This document shows, piece after piece, positions 1-11,133 of a stretch of DNA of 64,000 nt. The notes below the pieces were generated by a model. The model saw nothing but the letters and a program-made list of their open reading frames with translations, ran no database searches and had not been told where the DNA came from. Origin of the DNA: Utricularia gibba (Eukaryota; Streptophyta; Magnoliopsida; Lamiales; Lentibulariaceae). Numbering within the stretch: position 1 is the first letter of the stretch; each line of letters opens with the position of its first letter. The translations under genes were made by a program, and so were the position numbers. The stretch is taken from contig CM007991.1 of assembly GCA_002189035.1 (NCBI GenBank), positions 4,154,001 to 4,218,000 of the forward strand, written 5' to 3'.

Positions 1-7
1 TTTATAG

Positions 8-450
<443 letters not shown>

Positions 451-822
451 GCTTGACAGCAGCCAGCCTTTGGTTTGCAGCAAATGTTTTGCCGCCGTTT
501 GCATTGCTGTAGTTGCCGTACAAGAGAAAAAAAGAACAGGGGGTGATGATACTTGACGGTAACTACTGAACCATCATCATCATTCATCATTCTTGAGTGT
601 TGAGATTGATGCATCTGTTTCTTTCCGAGTCATGGCAGAAATAGGAGTCTTCTTGTTAGCCTGAGCCTTGGCAGACTGAATCCTCTTTCACTGTGTAATT
701 AAATCAATAACTCTTGGGGGTTCATAAATGAGCATCTGCCATGACAAATGACACAATAGCAATTACGGTATCTCATTCGTTTCTGAGTTGCTGGTAAACC
801 TTGAACAGAAATGAGAGTTTCC
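451..822 (+). other. Likely 3' untranslated region of the PP2A gene
   Basis: No conserved coding frame follows the stop codon. A near-consensus polyadenylation element (AATCAATAA) occurs around 700-710. The end of the transcript is an inference. Confidence 0.4.
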
Positions 823-1062
823 TTAGTTGCATTGTCTGACGAAAAGCCTTGGAACTGGGAGAGATTTATTATGATGGTGTATTGCATTGTCTTCATCACC
901 TCCATGGGGTGCTTCATCTGCATGCAGAGACAAGACTTCCAAAGCATCCAAATGACCAACTGTAGAAGGTGCGCTGGACCGTTCGGGTCGGACTCTTTTT
1001 GCCTCAGATTCACCAGCACCATCTCGCTGCTTCTGCACATCGACCTTTTTCACTGAATCCAA
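823..1062 (-). other. Unrecognised open frame, possible gene remnant
   Basis: The minus strand has an open frame of about 79 codons ending at 823. It is rich in charged residues (for example KKVDVQKQRDGAGESEAKR) and looks more protein-like than its surroundings. The frame may begin at a splice acceptor (ggattcag) near 1045 instead of at a start codon. I recognise no family. The 900 bases upstream on this strand are AT-rich with no matching exon, so a remnant of a lost gene is as likely as a live exon. Confidence 0.2.
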
Positions 1063-2023
1063 GCCCTGGTCACATGTTGCTGGCTATGCACCACAATCTA
1101 GGGAAATAATTAGGTTATGTTTAGTTTTAATAAAATAAAAGCTAGATATTTATAGCTTATGAAAAATAAGAAATGTTTTTAAATTTATAGGTTTTTAAAA
1201 TAAGAGTCACTAATAAAATTGTTTTTAGAAAACTTTTTCAGAAACAAAATTATTTACAAAAGAACAAATTTTGATAATTTTTATGTACTCTTATTCATTA
1301 GTTTTAAGACCGAATAATGCATGTTAATTATTAATTTATTAATTAAATATATATTTGAATTTTTTGTATTTAAATAAATAATTATTATGTGGTTATAATT
1401 AAAATATATTTGGTATATAATTTTTGAAGATATATAATTAAGATATTATGAATCCCAATTCTTAAATTGGGATGTCTAAGTATGAATAGAGTTATGTGAA
1501 TTGATTATAAGTGGTATGAATCACGGTTTGAATTCTTATGAACTATTTGTCCGAATCAATTATTTTTTATAATACTAATTATATAATATATATATATATA
1601 TGATATACATTATTTATCATTTATACATTAATAAAATAAAATACGATTGAGATTTAAGATAATTAATATTTAAAATTTATAAACGATTTTTATTTGGAAC
1701 CGTACCGAAATCGATTAAGAATCGAACTAAAATCAATTGATAATTAGATCAAAACGGATTAAAAACTGAAATTGACCATTTAGATAAAAACTAGTTAATC
1801 AAAATATTTAATCGGGTTGAATGCCGGTTATTGCCATAGGGGACCGATGCACAAACATCTCTAAATACTTCTTTAGAGTTGAGTTTGATGTTTTATATTG
1901 GAATGTAATTAATATGTAAAAAAGGAGGAGATTAGAAAACGAAAAGAACTCCCCATCCGATTTATGTGGATGGGGTTGAGATGCTGAAAAAGAAGAGAGA
2001 ATACCCAGGGCAATCGATTTGGG
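1063..2023. other. AT-rich intergenic DNA and upstream region of CCB4
   Basis: Mostly A/T runs with no credible gene. Around 1690-1830 there are repeated AATCGA/AACCG-type words, similar in flavour to those at 48235-48590, suggesting an old degenerate repeat. The last 150 bases, where GC content rises, probably hold the CCB4 promoter and 5' UTR. Confidence 0.4.
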
Positions 2024-3537
2024 ATGGAGGCGGGAGTTTTCGTCCGTTCCTCGGTTCCGTTGACCCCTATGCGCCGCCGTCTTAGTCCTTGCTCGTTATT
2101 GATTGGGGCTTCTCTTGGAACACCGGTATTCTAGGCTCGATGAACTTCATTTCTTCCTTCCTTTTCTTTTTTTTTTTGTTTTTTTTTTGTAGCATGAAAA
2201 ATTCGATTAATGATGGTCTTGGACTGAAGGAAAGGTTGGGAATAGTGGGTCGAAGTCGAAGAGGGAATGGGTCGCAAATTGGGTGCGAAAGAATGACGAT
2301 ATTGTGCGAAATTTGCCGATTTCTGTTGGTGGAGTGTCGCTTGTCGCCGTGCTCTTAAATCGAACTATTTCAGGCATTGCACCTGTTGCCGATGCCAGCA
2401 GGTTGACTAACTCTTCGTTTTTTGTTCGATCAAACGATTGTTATTGATTGCTAAAGGCAATTATAATTAAGCGTTGCGTTTTCCCTCGACTGCCAGTTCA
2501 CAGTCTAGAGCGGATCTCCTAACACTAGGTTTGGCGGTGACCAACATTTTGAATGGTCTTGTATGGCTCTCTATTCGCCCAAAGGCTGTTTCTGTGGTGA
2601 GAAAAGATGCGTCTTTTTGAAGTCTCTATCTTTCGTCTCGCTTTTCGAATATGAAGTCAAGTTTTCAGGTAAATCCTGATGGGCTGGAATGTGAAAGGGT
2701 ATCTCATCACCTACCAGATACAGTCGTTTCTGAGTTACTGTGGTAATGTTCCTTCTTCAATGGCAACAATAAGAAGATAGTGATTATCACCAGCCAGCGA
2801 GTTCCAAAAGTTTTTTGAAATTCAAAGTCATGCTTGTTGTTGTGATTCGTATCAGGTCTTGGAAATCTCTATCAGATGCTACATGCTGTAGGTCTCTGGT
2901 TATTGTTTACGAAGGCGTGCGTATTTTGCAAATAGGGTATGCGAGCATATCGAGTGTGGATGAAACTGAACCCGTTTCTGTGGATGTTGATAAGCTGATG
3001 CAGGGTTCCATCTACAGTGCCATATTGAAATCTGGATCACGTGAGATGTTTTCTTTGTTTTGTTAGCTGTTACTTTTTAACATTTTCTAGCTACACTTGA
3101 GTAAAGTGGATAATTTGTATCCTATTTTTCAGAAAGTTACTTGGCGAATCTCTCTCTCTACCCTGGGAAGTCTGAGCTTCCATTTCTACCTTCAAACACT
3201 CAGGTGCTCGTGGCTTACATTTTTCGTCTTGTTATATCTTCTATCCTCACGATTTGAAACTGAAGATCGACACTTTCTAGGCGGTTATATTACAACCCCT
3301 TGGGGACAAAGGAATTATGATTGTTGGTGGCAACACAATTCGTGGATTTAATGTTTCTGATCAGGTAAATTCTGGGTCAAAGTATGTGTACTTTTTTGAG
3401 CTCTTACTGTTCTATTTCTAAGTTCACATCCCAAATTCTGGTGATGAATTCAGGCGTGGATCACATTAATTGCCGAAAAGTTGGATGCAACGCTTGCAAA
3501 AGTTGTGGACAAGATTCCATTTGCAGAGAAAAGCTGA
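2024..3537 (+). CDS. CCB4: COFACTOR ASSEMBLY OF COMPLEX C SUBUNIT B, CCB4-like, chloroplastic
   Basis: Eight exons by splice phase: 2024..2125, 2235..2401, 2497..2596, 2669..2742, 2856..3040, 3133..3203, 3281..3364, 3454..3537; about 288 residues. Blocks matching plant CCB4 occur in order: KSKREWVANWV, LLTLGLAVTNIL, WLSIRPKAVSV, ATCCRSLVIVYEG, QSYLANLSLYPGKSELPFL, AVILQPLGDKG and VGGNTIRGFNVSDQAW. The family is a thylakoid membrane protein needed, with CCB1-3, to attach haem c(i) to cytochrome b6. The N-terminus has Arg/Ser-rich transit-peptide character. A poly(A) signal AATAAA lies at 3609-3614. The exon 1/exon 2 junction is weak: the obvious acceptor (ttttgtag at about 2194) does not keep frame, so I placed exon 2 at a poor AG (2233-2234). 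All later junctions are clean. Confidence 0.85.
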
Positions 3538-4522
3538 AAATTACCTGGCTTTTTCGACTGCCACTGGATATCGTTGGAAGAGAGAGCAGAGAGATAGAGT
3601 GATCTAGAAATAAAAAAGTAGCGTTTTTTTCAATACCAAAACGTCAATTTGTTCAATCCACGATCTCGAAAGACCACGTTGCTCTATTCGCTCGTGAGAT
3701 TAGGGAATCTCAGAGCCCTAAAAACCCTGATTATGATGTACTTCAAAAAAAAAAAAAAGAAGAATCACTGAGTAGATGGATACTTTTTTCTTTATGGATT
3801 TCACCTTTTACCCGATTGTCTGGGTCCCCGCCCCAGCGGACAATCTCGCAAGTACTCATTTTCCACCGCTGGCTTTCTTGCTCAACTGGCAGAGCACCCT
3901 CATCCTCCATCTGGACCCTCATTCTGAGGTTTTAACTATCCCTACTGGTTTATGAAGAATCTGCATTCTCCCGTTCCAAATTTTTTGTATTTGCTGTGGG
4001 TTGATTCATCTGGGTTGAACCTTTGCTTTTTCAGGTGAAATGAATTTTTTTCGGGCTGACCCATCTGATGTCTTCTTCATTTCATGGAATGAGTTGGAAA
4101 GATAGCGCTTTTCTTCACGCTTGGGGCAACTGCATTCGGTACGGTTGCAGGGAAACCTTAAAAGAAGGTAGCTTTTAGTGATTTCTTTTCAGCGTGTAGT
4201 CCCTAGTTTATCTAGGGAGTGAGATACTGTGATTTGATTTGACGGTAGGAAAGTGATGTTCTGAAAGACGGATGCTTTAGGGGAAAAACACCATTGCACA
4301 TGGGCTTGTGAGTGTCGGCGTTTCATTTTCTTATTCTTGTCCGCATCTGGGCAGCGTTCTTGATCTCCGTTGGATTTGTGGAGTTAAAGAAGTTGCAGCA
4401 CCTCTCGCATTTAGAATTGTTGATTGATCGGGATTCTGCTCGTTCCCATGCTAGTCCTATCTCTGTTCTGGTTAACTTGTTGCAGGTTCCAGGAAAAGGC
4501 AAGATCTTGAACTTTGGAATAG
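3538..4522 (+). other. CCB4 3' end, then likely promoter and 5' UTR of the WVD2-like gene
   Basis: After the CCB4 stop comes an AATAAA at 3609-3614. From about 3780 to 4522 the sequence is of moderate GC with CT-rich stretches and possible splice sites (for example a GT at 4165 region, ...ttgcag near 4484), consistent with a spliced 5' UTR for the next gene. I see no conserved coding frame. Confidence 0.35.
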
Positions 4523-6417
4523 ATGGATCAGTCTGATGCAAGACTGGAAATGTCGGTTTCCTTTGGTAGGTTTGAGAACGACGCACTTTCATGGGAGAAA
4601 TGGTCATCTTTCTCACCGAATAAGTATCTGGAAGAAGTTGGAAGTTTGTCGACTCCTGGATCAGTAGCGCAGAAGAAGGCATACTTTGAAGCTCACTACA
4701 AGAAGATTGCAGCCCAAAAAGCCGAGGCACTGGAACAAGAAAAGGCGACGAGCCAAAATGTTCCGGATCTGGATGTTTCAAGTGATGAAGCTTCTGTTGA
4801 GAATTCATGTGAGATTTACCATGGATCAGGAAGCTCGAATGGTGCAAAGCTAATTGAACACAAATTTGAGGAATTTTGCTTCAGTATTTCTCCTCATGAG
4901 AGTATTAACAGGGAAATATTGGATGACAGTGAAGCCACATCCTCTGGAGTCTTCGAACCTGGTTCATGTCATACTGCTTTGATGGATACAGTAACCTGCG
5001 ACGATGAACCATTAAATGATGTGATTGCAGTGAACGATGGTAGCTCTGTAGTTGAAGAAGCTCCTGATGATTTGAATGGTTTTGCTCATCTTTCGATGAC
5101 AGATGCTGAATCCAATACGATTGATTTTTATCCCAAGTGTTCTCCGGGTACTGCTGCTCTAGGGAGACCTGTTCCAGTTGAGGTGGTGGACTCCAATCCG
5201 AATGATGCTGGAAATGTGGCTCCGAAGGTAACATTGGAGACATGCAAGCATTTTATCCATTGTTTTTGGTGATGCTCATCATGTTTTTTCTTGTCTTTTT
5301 CTGTTTTGCATATGATTTCCAGATAACTCGGACAAAGGAGAGAAGTTTATCTAGCAGTAAGAAGAAAGTAGCATCACCAGTGATCAAGCAAACGCCTACT
5401 TCTATGAATTCAAGGACGCGGCGAATATCCACTCCAACCTCTGCTGCTCAATCTCTGAAGCAGAAGAATGGAACGCCACAGCTACAAAACAAGAATCATC
5501 CTGTTGTAGATTACAAAAGAAGACTAGTGCCCACATCATTGCACATGTCCCTTAATACGGGCTCTGCAGTTTCTTTAGGTGACCCATCTTCGATGATGAG
5601 GAAGTCGTCAATAATGGAAAAGCTGGGGGATAAGGATATTGTTAGACGTGCTTTCAAATCTTTCCAGAAGAGGGACTTCGCTTGTTCCGTTTCCCAGAAT
5701 CCAAGTCCATTGAAGAATGTAAGCGAAGTAGCTTGATGACATTGTGCTGTATTTCTTGTGTCTCATATTGTACTGCTAATGCAGGAGTCACCCGCTGCCA
5801 TCAAACCGAAGATATCAGTTCCTCGCACACTCGTAAAGGTGAATGGAAGGTAAATCATTTCCTGCATCACCTTCACTCTGAAATTGATGTGGCAAAAAAA
5901 CTGAGGGTCATGTTGAATCCCCTCCACTTCTGATGCACTTGCTGATTTTGTCCTGTCTGGTGCGTATGAATTCCAGGCTTAGTGCATCTACTCAGAATCC
6001 TGAAAAACGTGTAACGCCAAGATATCCATCTGGAGCAAGATCAAACCCTCTGCCTTCAGGGTTAGACTTTTCTCTTCCCTGGTGATGATATCAAAATGCT
6101 TTCTATTTAAAGTCATTTTGATTCGTACTGTAAACGCAGATCACGTAAGATGCTTACCCCTGATAAGAAATATGCGACTGGTTCATCACCTCATACCTTG
6201 ACGAAGGATGAAAGAGCCGAAAAGCGGAAAGAGGTATGCTTTTGCAGTGAGCTAGATTTTCTATCTCTGGTTCCTTTCATGGTATACTCCATTTCGGCTT
6301 AGTTATGCGTTTAACGACATGAACCTGAAGCAGTTCATCAAGAAGTTGGAGGCAAACTCAATTGCCAGAGCAGCTGAAAATGCTCACCGCAGCACAACAT
6401 CCAAGCCGAACTGTTGA
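4523..6417 (+). CDS. WVD2-like / TPX2-family microtubule-associated protein, C-terminally short
   Basis: Six exons: 4523..5227, 5323..5718, 5785..5849, 5977..6060, 6140..6233, 6334..6417; about 475 residues. The N-terminus carries the block typical of WVD2-like 7 relatives: FGRFENDALSWEKWSSF, then SPNKYLEEVGSLSTPGSVA and KKAYFEAHYKKIAAQKAEA. The middle is basic and Ser/Pro-rich, as in microtubule binders. Near the C-terminus comes KDERAEKRKEFIKKLEAN, the start of the KLEEK/TPX2 motif. In relatives this continues through a long Lys/Glu helix and a Phe-Lys-Ala motif; here the protein stops 18 residues later. Splice phases all agree, so the short end is not an obvious annotation error. Role by family: binding and bundling of cortical microtubules. 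It converges with the formin gene. Confidence 0.85.
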
Positions 6418-6870
6418 CTGTTTCTGATGACTTACATCACTCGAACACCGATATGCTGCCATGCAAGTTGGTGTGTCAAGAGCAAAGAACTTCATCGTCC
6501 ATCAAACTAGTGAAATTCTTCGTTGCTGTGTTAGAAGAGGTACTTTATAACAAGCATGATATGCATACTTTTCTGTAATATGTCTGGGGGTGCATGCCAT
6601 CTTCCTATCTGGGGGCACCTCAAGGCTTTAAAAAAAATCATGGCGATTCTTAAGATCTACTAAAAATCATGGCGGAGTTGTGCCCAACTTTTACATTGGA
6701 AAGTTAGTTGAAGTCCATAAGAAAAAGAAAAGAGTATCCGTTATCTCAATTTACTCCTTTAAACTGTAAAATCGATGTCAAGTGTTTTACACTCGAGAGA
6801 ATTAAATACGCAGCAGCGGCCATTTCTTCACAATCTATACAAAAGCTCACCTTCATTGACGGGTGGTGAG
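6418..6870. other. Convergent 3' flanks of the WVD2-like and formin genes
   Basis: About 450 bases between two stop codons on opposite strands. They contain A-rich stretches but no conserved frame; presumably the two 3' UTRs. Confidence 0.45.
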
Positions 6871-8914
6871 TCATCCTGCCTGGGATTTCTCCTGGTCACT
6901 AGAACTATTCTGGGAAGCATCAACCATGAAATTTGTCGGAAGTTTGGGGAACTTGAAGACCCTTGGAGATGATGCTAATGATGTATCGGCAAATGATGAT
7001 CCAGGCTTCCTCTTCTGTACGTTTCTTGCAATCTCAACACAGGCTTGATCAACCAATGTTAAGAAATCATTTGCAATCACAAATAGGGAGAGAGGATTTG
7101 TGTCACTTAATGATCCAGGGTAATAGTATCCTGTGGTTTCTTTCAAAAAATCCATTACTCGGGTTCGCTCTTCTTGGATCAGTTTCATCTCAATCTCAGC
7201 TGTTGCAAGGAACCCCCTCATTCTTTTGTAAAATTTTCCTTCAGTTCCACATTGCACCAGCATTTGCTGTACATCAGACATCTGGGTTGCTAAGCTTGAT
7301 ATTGTCTGAAAAAGAGCATCATGGTCTATGGCTGCTACTTTTTTGACGTTGGGGAATTCTGAACTTAGACCACCTACAACTGGCAGTCCCAGTATCATGT
7401 AGTCTCTTTCAGTATCACTGTTCATCACTGAGGAATCGGAATCGCTTTCGCTATAACTCCGGTTTCTGTTAAGCACGCAGCGCTTTCCCTCAGAGCGAAC
7501 TATTTCATGGACAACAAAATGAAGGAGAGTTGTCTTTCCATCATAGCTTTTGACATCAGACAATTTTTTCAGAGCTGTGATGTTGAAAGCCTGCTTCATG
7601 CTTCCTCTTGATGCACTGGAGCTCAATCTTTCCCCAGACTTGAGAACAGCTTCCAAAAGCTTCAAGAACAGCCCACTGGCTCTTAGTTCTTTGCTGGCTG
7701 ACTCAATGAACTGTAACGATTCCTTAACTTGCAAAACCTTGGACTCAAATGTTGTCCTAAAGAGCATCACATTGAGACGAGTGAAGGCAGAAGGCAAATC
7801 CTTGATGAGATGATAGAGGAACGATTCAGCCTCTGCAAGTCTAGCGGGATCTCCATTGAATGCAACAAGTTGAGATGCTTCTTGTTGACTTGGAGCAATT
7901 TTTGCAAGCTTTTCAATGGTGTCTGTGTTTAATCCTTGTCCTTCAATCAAAGCATTAGTGATTTCTTTACCTGTGACACCTAGAGACTTGAGCAAAACTG
8001 CAGTGCTCTGAGATTTAACTGGATCAAAGATGAAAATATGGGAAGGTGGGGATGCTTTTTCCCCTCTGGGAGATTTCCTGTTAGCCGCCACGGATCCAAA
8101 CAAAGCTTCCATGAGATCCCCTTCGTATCTGCATTGACAGAGTAATAAGGCAACATCCTAAACCTAAAAGAAATTGACTTTCGATGGAAAAGATTAGAGT
8201 CTGAAGGAGATACCCTTTTTCAATCTTGCGCAACTCCATAGAATGATCAGAATCTGCAGATTTGGGTATTCTCAATGAAGCATCGGACATCCGCGGTGCC
8301 TGCGGAGGTGCAGACGGCGGAGGGGTTACTTGTGTATTCTCCGACCACACAGGGCTATCGGAAGTAGAAGATTCGCCTAGGAGTAGAGGGACTTTTTGTA
8401 CTTCCGACGGCTTCCTTCTTTCTCTGCCATCAACCGTTACTCTCTTCTCTTGTTCCATGTGCTCCTCCTTCGACCCCTCGTAAATCTGCTTCTTGAAGCT
8501 GACGCTATTGGCTTCCATCTTCTTTAAATACAAAACATCCAAACCATTCTCATCCACGATCACCCCCTTCAAATTCGAATTCACGCGAAGAAACCCATCG
8601 CTCACCGGCAAAGCCTCAATCTTCTCCCCTCCCCAAAACTTCCTTTTTCTGAACCGCATAAACAAAAATAAACCAAGCGCAAATAAACCCACAGTGGCAG
8701 CAAACGTCGCACCTACAGCTATCCCCACGGCCCCACTCCTCGATAGCCCAGTCGCCGTTGGCTCCACCGGCGGTGGCGGCGGCGGCGGAGGCGGTGGAGA
8801 GGTGATAGACGGGTAGTAATACGGGTAATCATATCCCGTCGAAAATGTTTGTGAAAATGCGCCAGTCACATCGGAAACGAAGAGAAGAATCAAGAGACAT
8901 ACGCATGCACCCAT
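6871..8914 (-). CDS. Group I formin-like protein (FH4/FH8 clade) with eroded FH1 and FH2 start
   Basis: Two exons, 8914..8214 and 8128..6871, about 667 minus 15 = 652 residues from the ATG at 8914. Order of parts: signal peptide (about 1-21), short extracellular Pro10 run (40-49), membrane segment (about 61-86), basic stop-transfer (RFRKRK), linker, then FH2 from about residue 222. FH2 landmarks match the FH4/FH8 type: DLMEALFG, PSHIFIFDPVKSQSTAVLLK, AFTRLN, LFLKLLEAVLKSG, QAFNITALKKLSDVKSYDGK, VRSEGKRCVLNR and GLPVVGGLSSEF. Family role: nucleating and capping actin filaments at the plasma membrane. Oddities: the long polyproline FH1 is reduced to PPPSAPPQAP, the LHWDKV motif that opens FH2 is missing (RIPKSADSDHSM is there instead), and the conserved GNxMN motif reads GERLS at 399-403. 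An ordinary actin nucleator is therefore doubtful. Confidence 0.9.
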
Positions 8915-11133
8915 CGGAAGCCCGAACTCGAATCCAACCCTTAATCTCCGTCGACTCAAGCTGCCGCCGTCAGCTCAAAGCGATGCTGGTACCGTGTATT
9001 TAAGCTGCCTTCCGCAGTCCCACTTTTCTCCTCCTGGAACTTCAACAACGAAGAAGATAACTAAAATACATTTTGAAAATTAAGCACCGTCTTTATCTAA
9101 TAATCCAGGTTTAAATTTAATTAATTTCCAAACCATTTTTTATTTAATTTATAGGTATTTATTTTCGCCAGTACATTATAATAAATTTTTTTAATTAAGT
9201 GGCTGGAGTAGATGAGCTCACATTCATTTTCCCCTCAATTTAATTATATTTTTCCCAAAATAATAAAAATTCACAACCAACCACCTTATCCAATCATAAT
9301 TGACGACGCAGTCAACTGTACAGCGCACATCCGGCATTCAAGACGTATGCAATTTACATGATTTAATATTTTCCGATAAATATATAAAAATTAAATTAAT
9401 TTCATCGCTATAATGCTACCAGAAAAAAAATTGAAATAGTTTTTTTTATTGACTTTTGGAAATTAAATAATGGAAATAATAGGAAATGATTTTGTTAAAT
9501 AAGGATGGGGGCGTTAGGGGGGCTGAGGTCAAACTTCCGAGGACTGATAGCCCTGTGTGGTTTGACTTGGGCCAAGTCAAACTTAGAATATTGTATTCTA
9601 ATGGGGCCAAAGTGTAAACTCTAGAAACTTGTGGTTGGCTGACGGGTGCGGTTGGCGCGTCGCATCTAGAACACAGGCGGACGTACAATGAACGTTGGAC
9701 TCGGACACCTTGACTCGGCCTGCGTTTCACACTCTGGACGCCCTAATTGTCAACCCTGATTCAAAACTTGTCTGCATTATTGAGATTTTTAATATTTTTT
9801 ATTTAATTATTTCGCTTTTATGTCTAAATGTTTACTATTTTTTTAATGTAGAATTGGGGTGTCGCTCTCATGGATGATATAGACACTTTGTTTTTTTTAC
9901 CCCAATTGAATATTATTTTTCACAGATTTAATAAAATAACAATATAAAAAAGTTTTAATATTTGGTTTTAATTAGAAATAATATAAAATGGTATGATAAC
10001 GAGGGCACGTTCAACGTTGATTTAAACGAATCCGTGCAAATAAAAAATACCATAATTTATTATATTATTTTAAATTCATTTAATTCCATCATGAAACCTT
10101 TAATTAATTTAAGAACATGTTCACCTTGGGCTTGTAAGCCCATTACGTTTTTAAGCCATAGCCCATTTAACTAATGGGCTGAAAATAAAAGCATTTTGAT
10201 TTCATCAATGGAACATTAATTTTTTTGGGCCGTAGCCCATTTAATTTTCTTTTAATGAGTTGGCTGCTATGGCCCACTATGTGGTCAATGGGTCAAATCG
10301 ATGCAGTGATGTCATTTTGGATGTAGTCAACTACCGTATCTCTGACTTGGACGATATGCGCATGATGCATGTACTTGGTAAAGACTTTTTTTAATAAAAT
10401 AAAATAGCTATGTATGTTTAGGTTTCATTATATAATTTGAGGTGCATCTAATCAATAAATATTCAATTTACTAAATATCAAATATTTTAATTTCTCGTAT
10501 TCATTGATAGTTAACAAATTTTAAATAATTACAATGATGTAAGTTGAAATGAATTTCACACATTGAATTATATTGAGCCTGTTGTATATTTTGAATCTAT
10601 AATTTGAATTATTTAAAATATAATCAATGCTGAGATTATGTAAGAATAAAATCAGTTTAAAATTATAAATTATTTTATATAATAATATAAAGTTATATTA
10701 TAAAATAAATTATATATTATAGAGTTTAATATATTAAATTACATATATAAATTAAAATTATAGGATATATTTTTTAAAGTAGATAAAAATAAACAGAATA
10801 TTTTTTTAATTAATCTATTATTTATGTATTAAAATATAAAATTAAAATTAATAATTTATTAATTTAGTTATAGACTATGAATTTTTAGTTTTGTAGAATA
10901 TAATAAATAATATTTTTAAAATAACTACAATGATGGAAGATGCAATGGATTTCACAAATTGACTTATTTTGAATTGTGTGATTCTTTTTATTAAAAAAAA
11001 TAATGAAATTTATTACATACTTTGAGACAGATATTCTCTTGTCTAACCAATGAAAGATGTCGACGAGGTTAGCCAAACTCGTATCCTTGTATTCACATTC
11101 ACTCTCATTTCTACCGAAAATCAAATTAGTGGT
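8915..11133. other. Intergenic region: formin promoter, then AT-rich spacer
   Basis: The formin reads away to the left, so 8915 to about 9750 is its upstream region; it contains several TTGAC (W-box core) words. From 9780 to 11040 the DNA is extremely AT-rich with no credible coding sequence. The far end is 3' flank of the response regulator. Confidence 0.5.
9560..9582. promoter_or_regulatory. Perfect 11-bp inverted repeat containing two W-box cores
   Basis: The arms GTTTGACTTGG and CCAAGTCAAAC are exact reverse complements separated by one G. Each contains TTGAC, the core bound by WRKY factors, in opposite orientation. More GTCAA/TTGAC words lie nearby (about 9527, 9710, 9748). It sits roughly 650 bp upstream of the formin start. 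Regulatory use is inference from motif and position. Confidence 0.35.

Noticed and set aside
4323..4847. 174-codon minus-strand frame
   Set aside because: Antisense to the well-conserved first exon of the WVD2-like gene; no family features of its own.
8493..8816. 107-codon + strand frame ending in a Gly run
   Set aside because: Antisense of the formin's first exon; the Gly run is the complement of its polyproline stretch.
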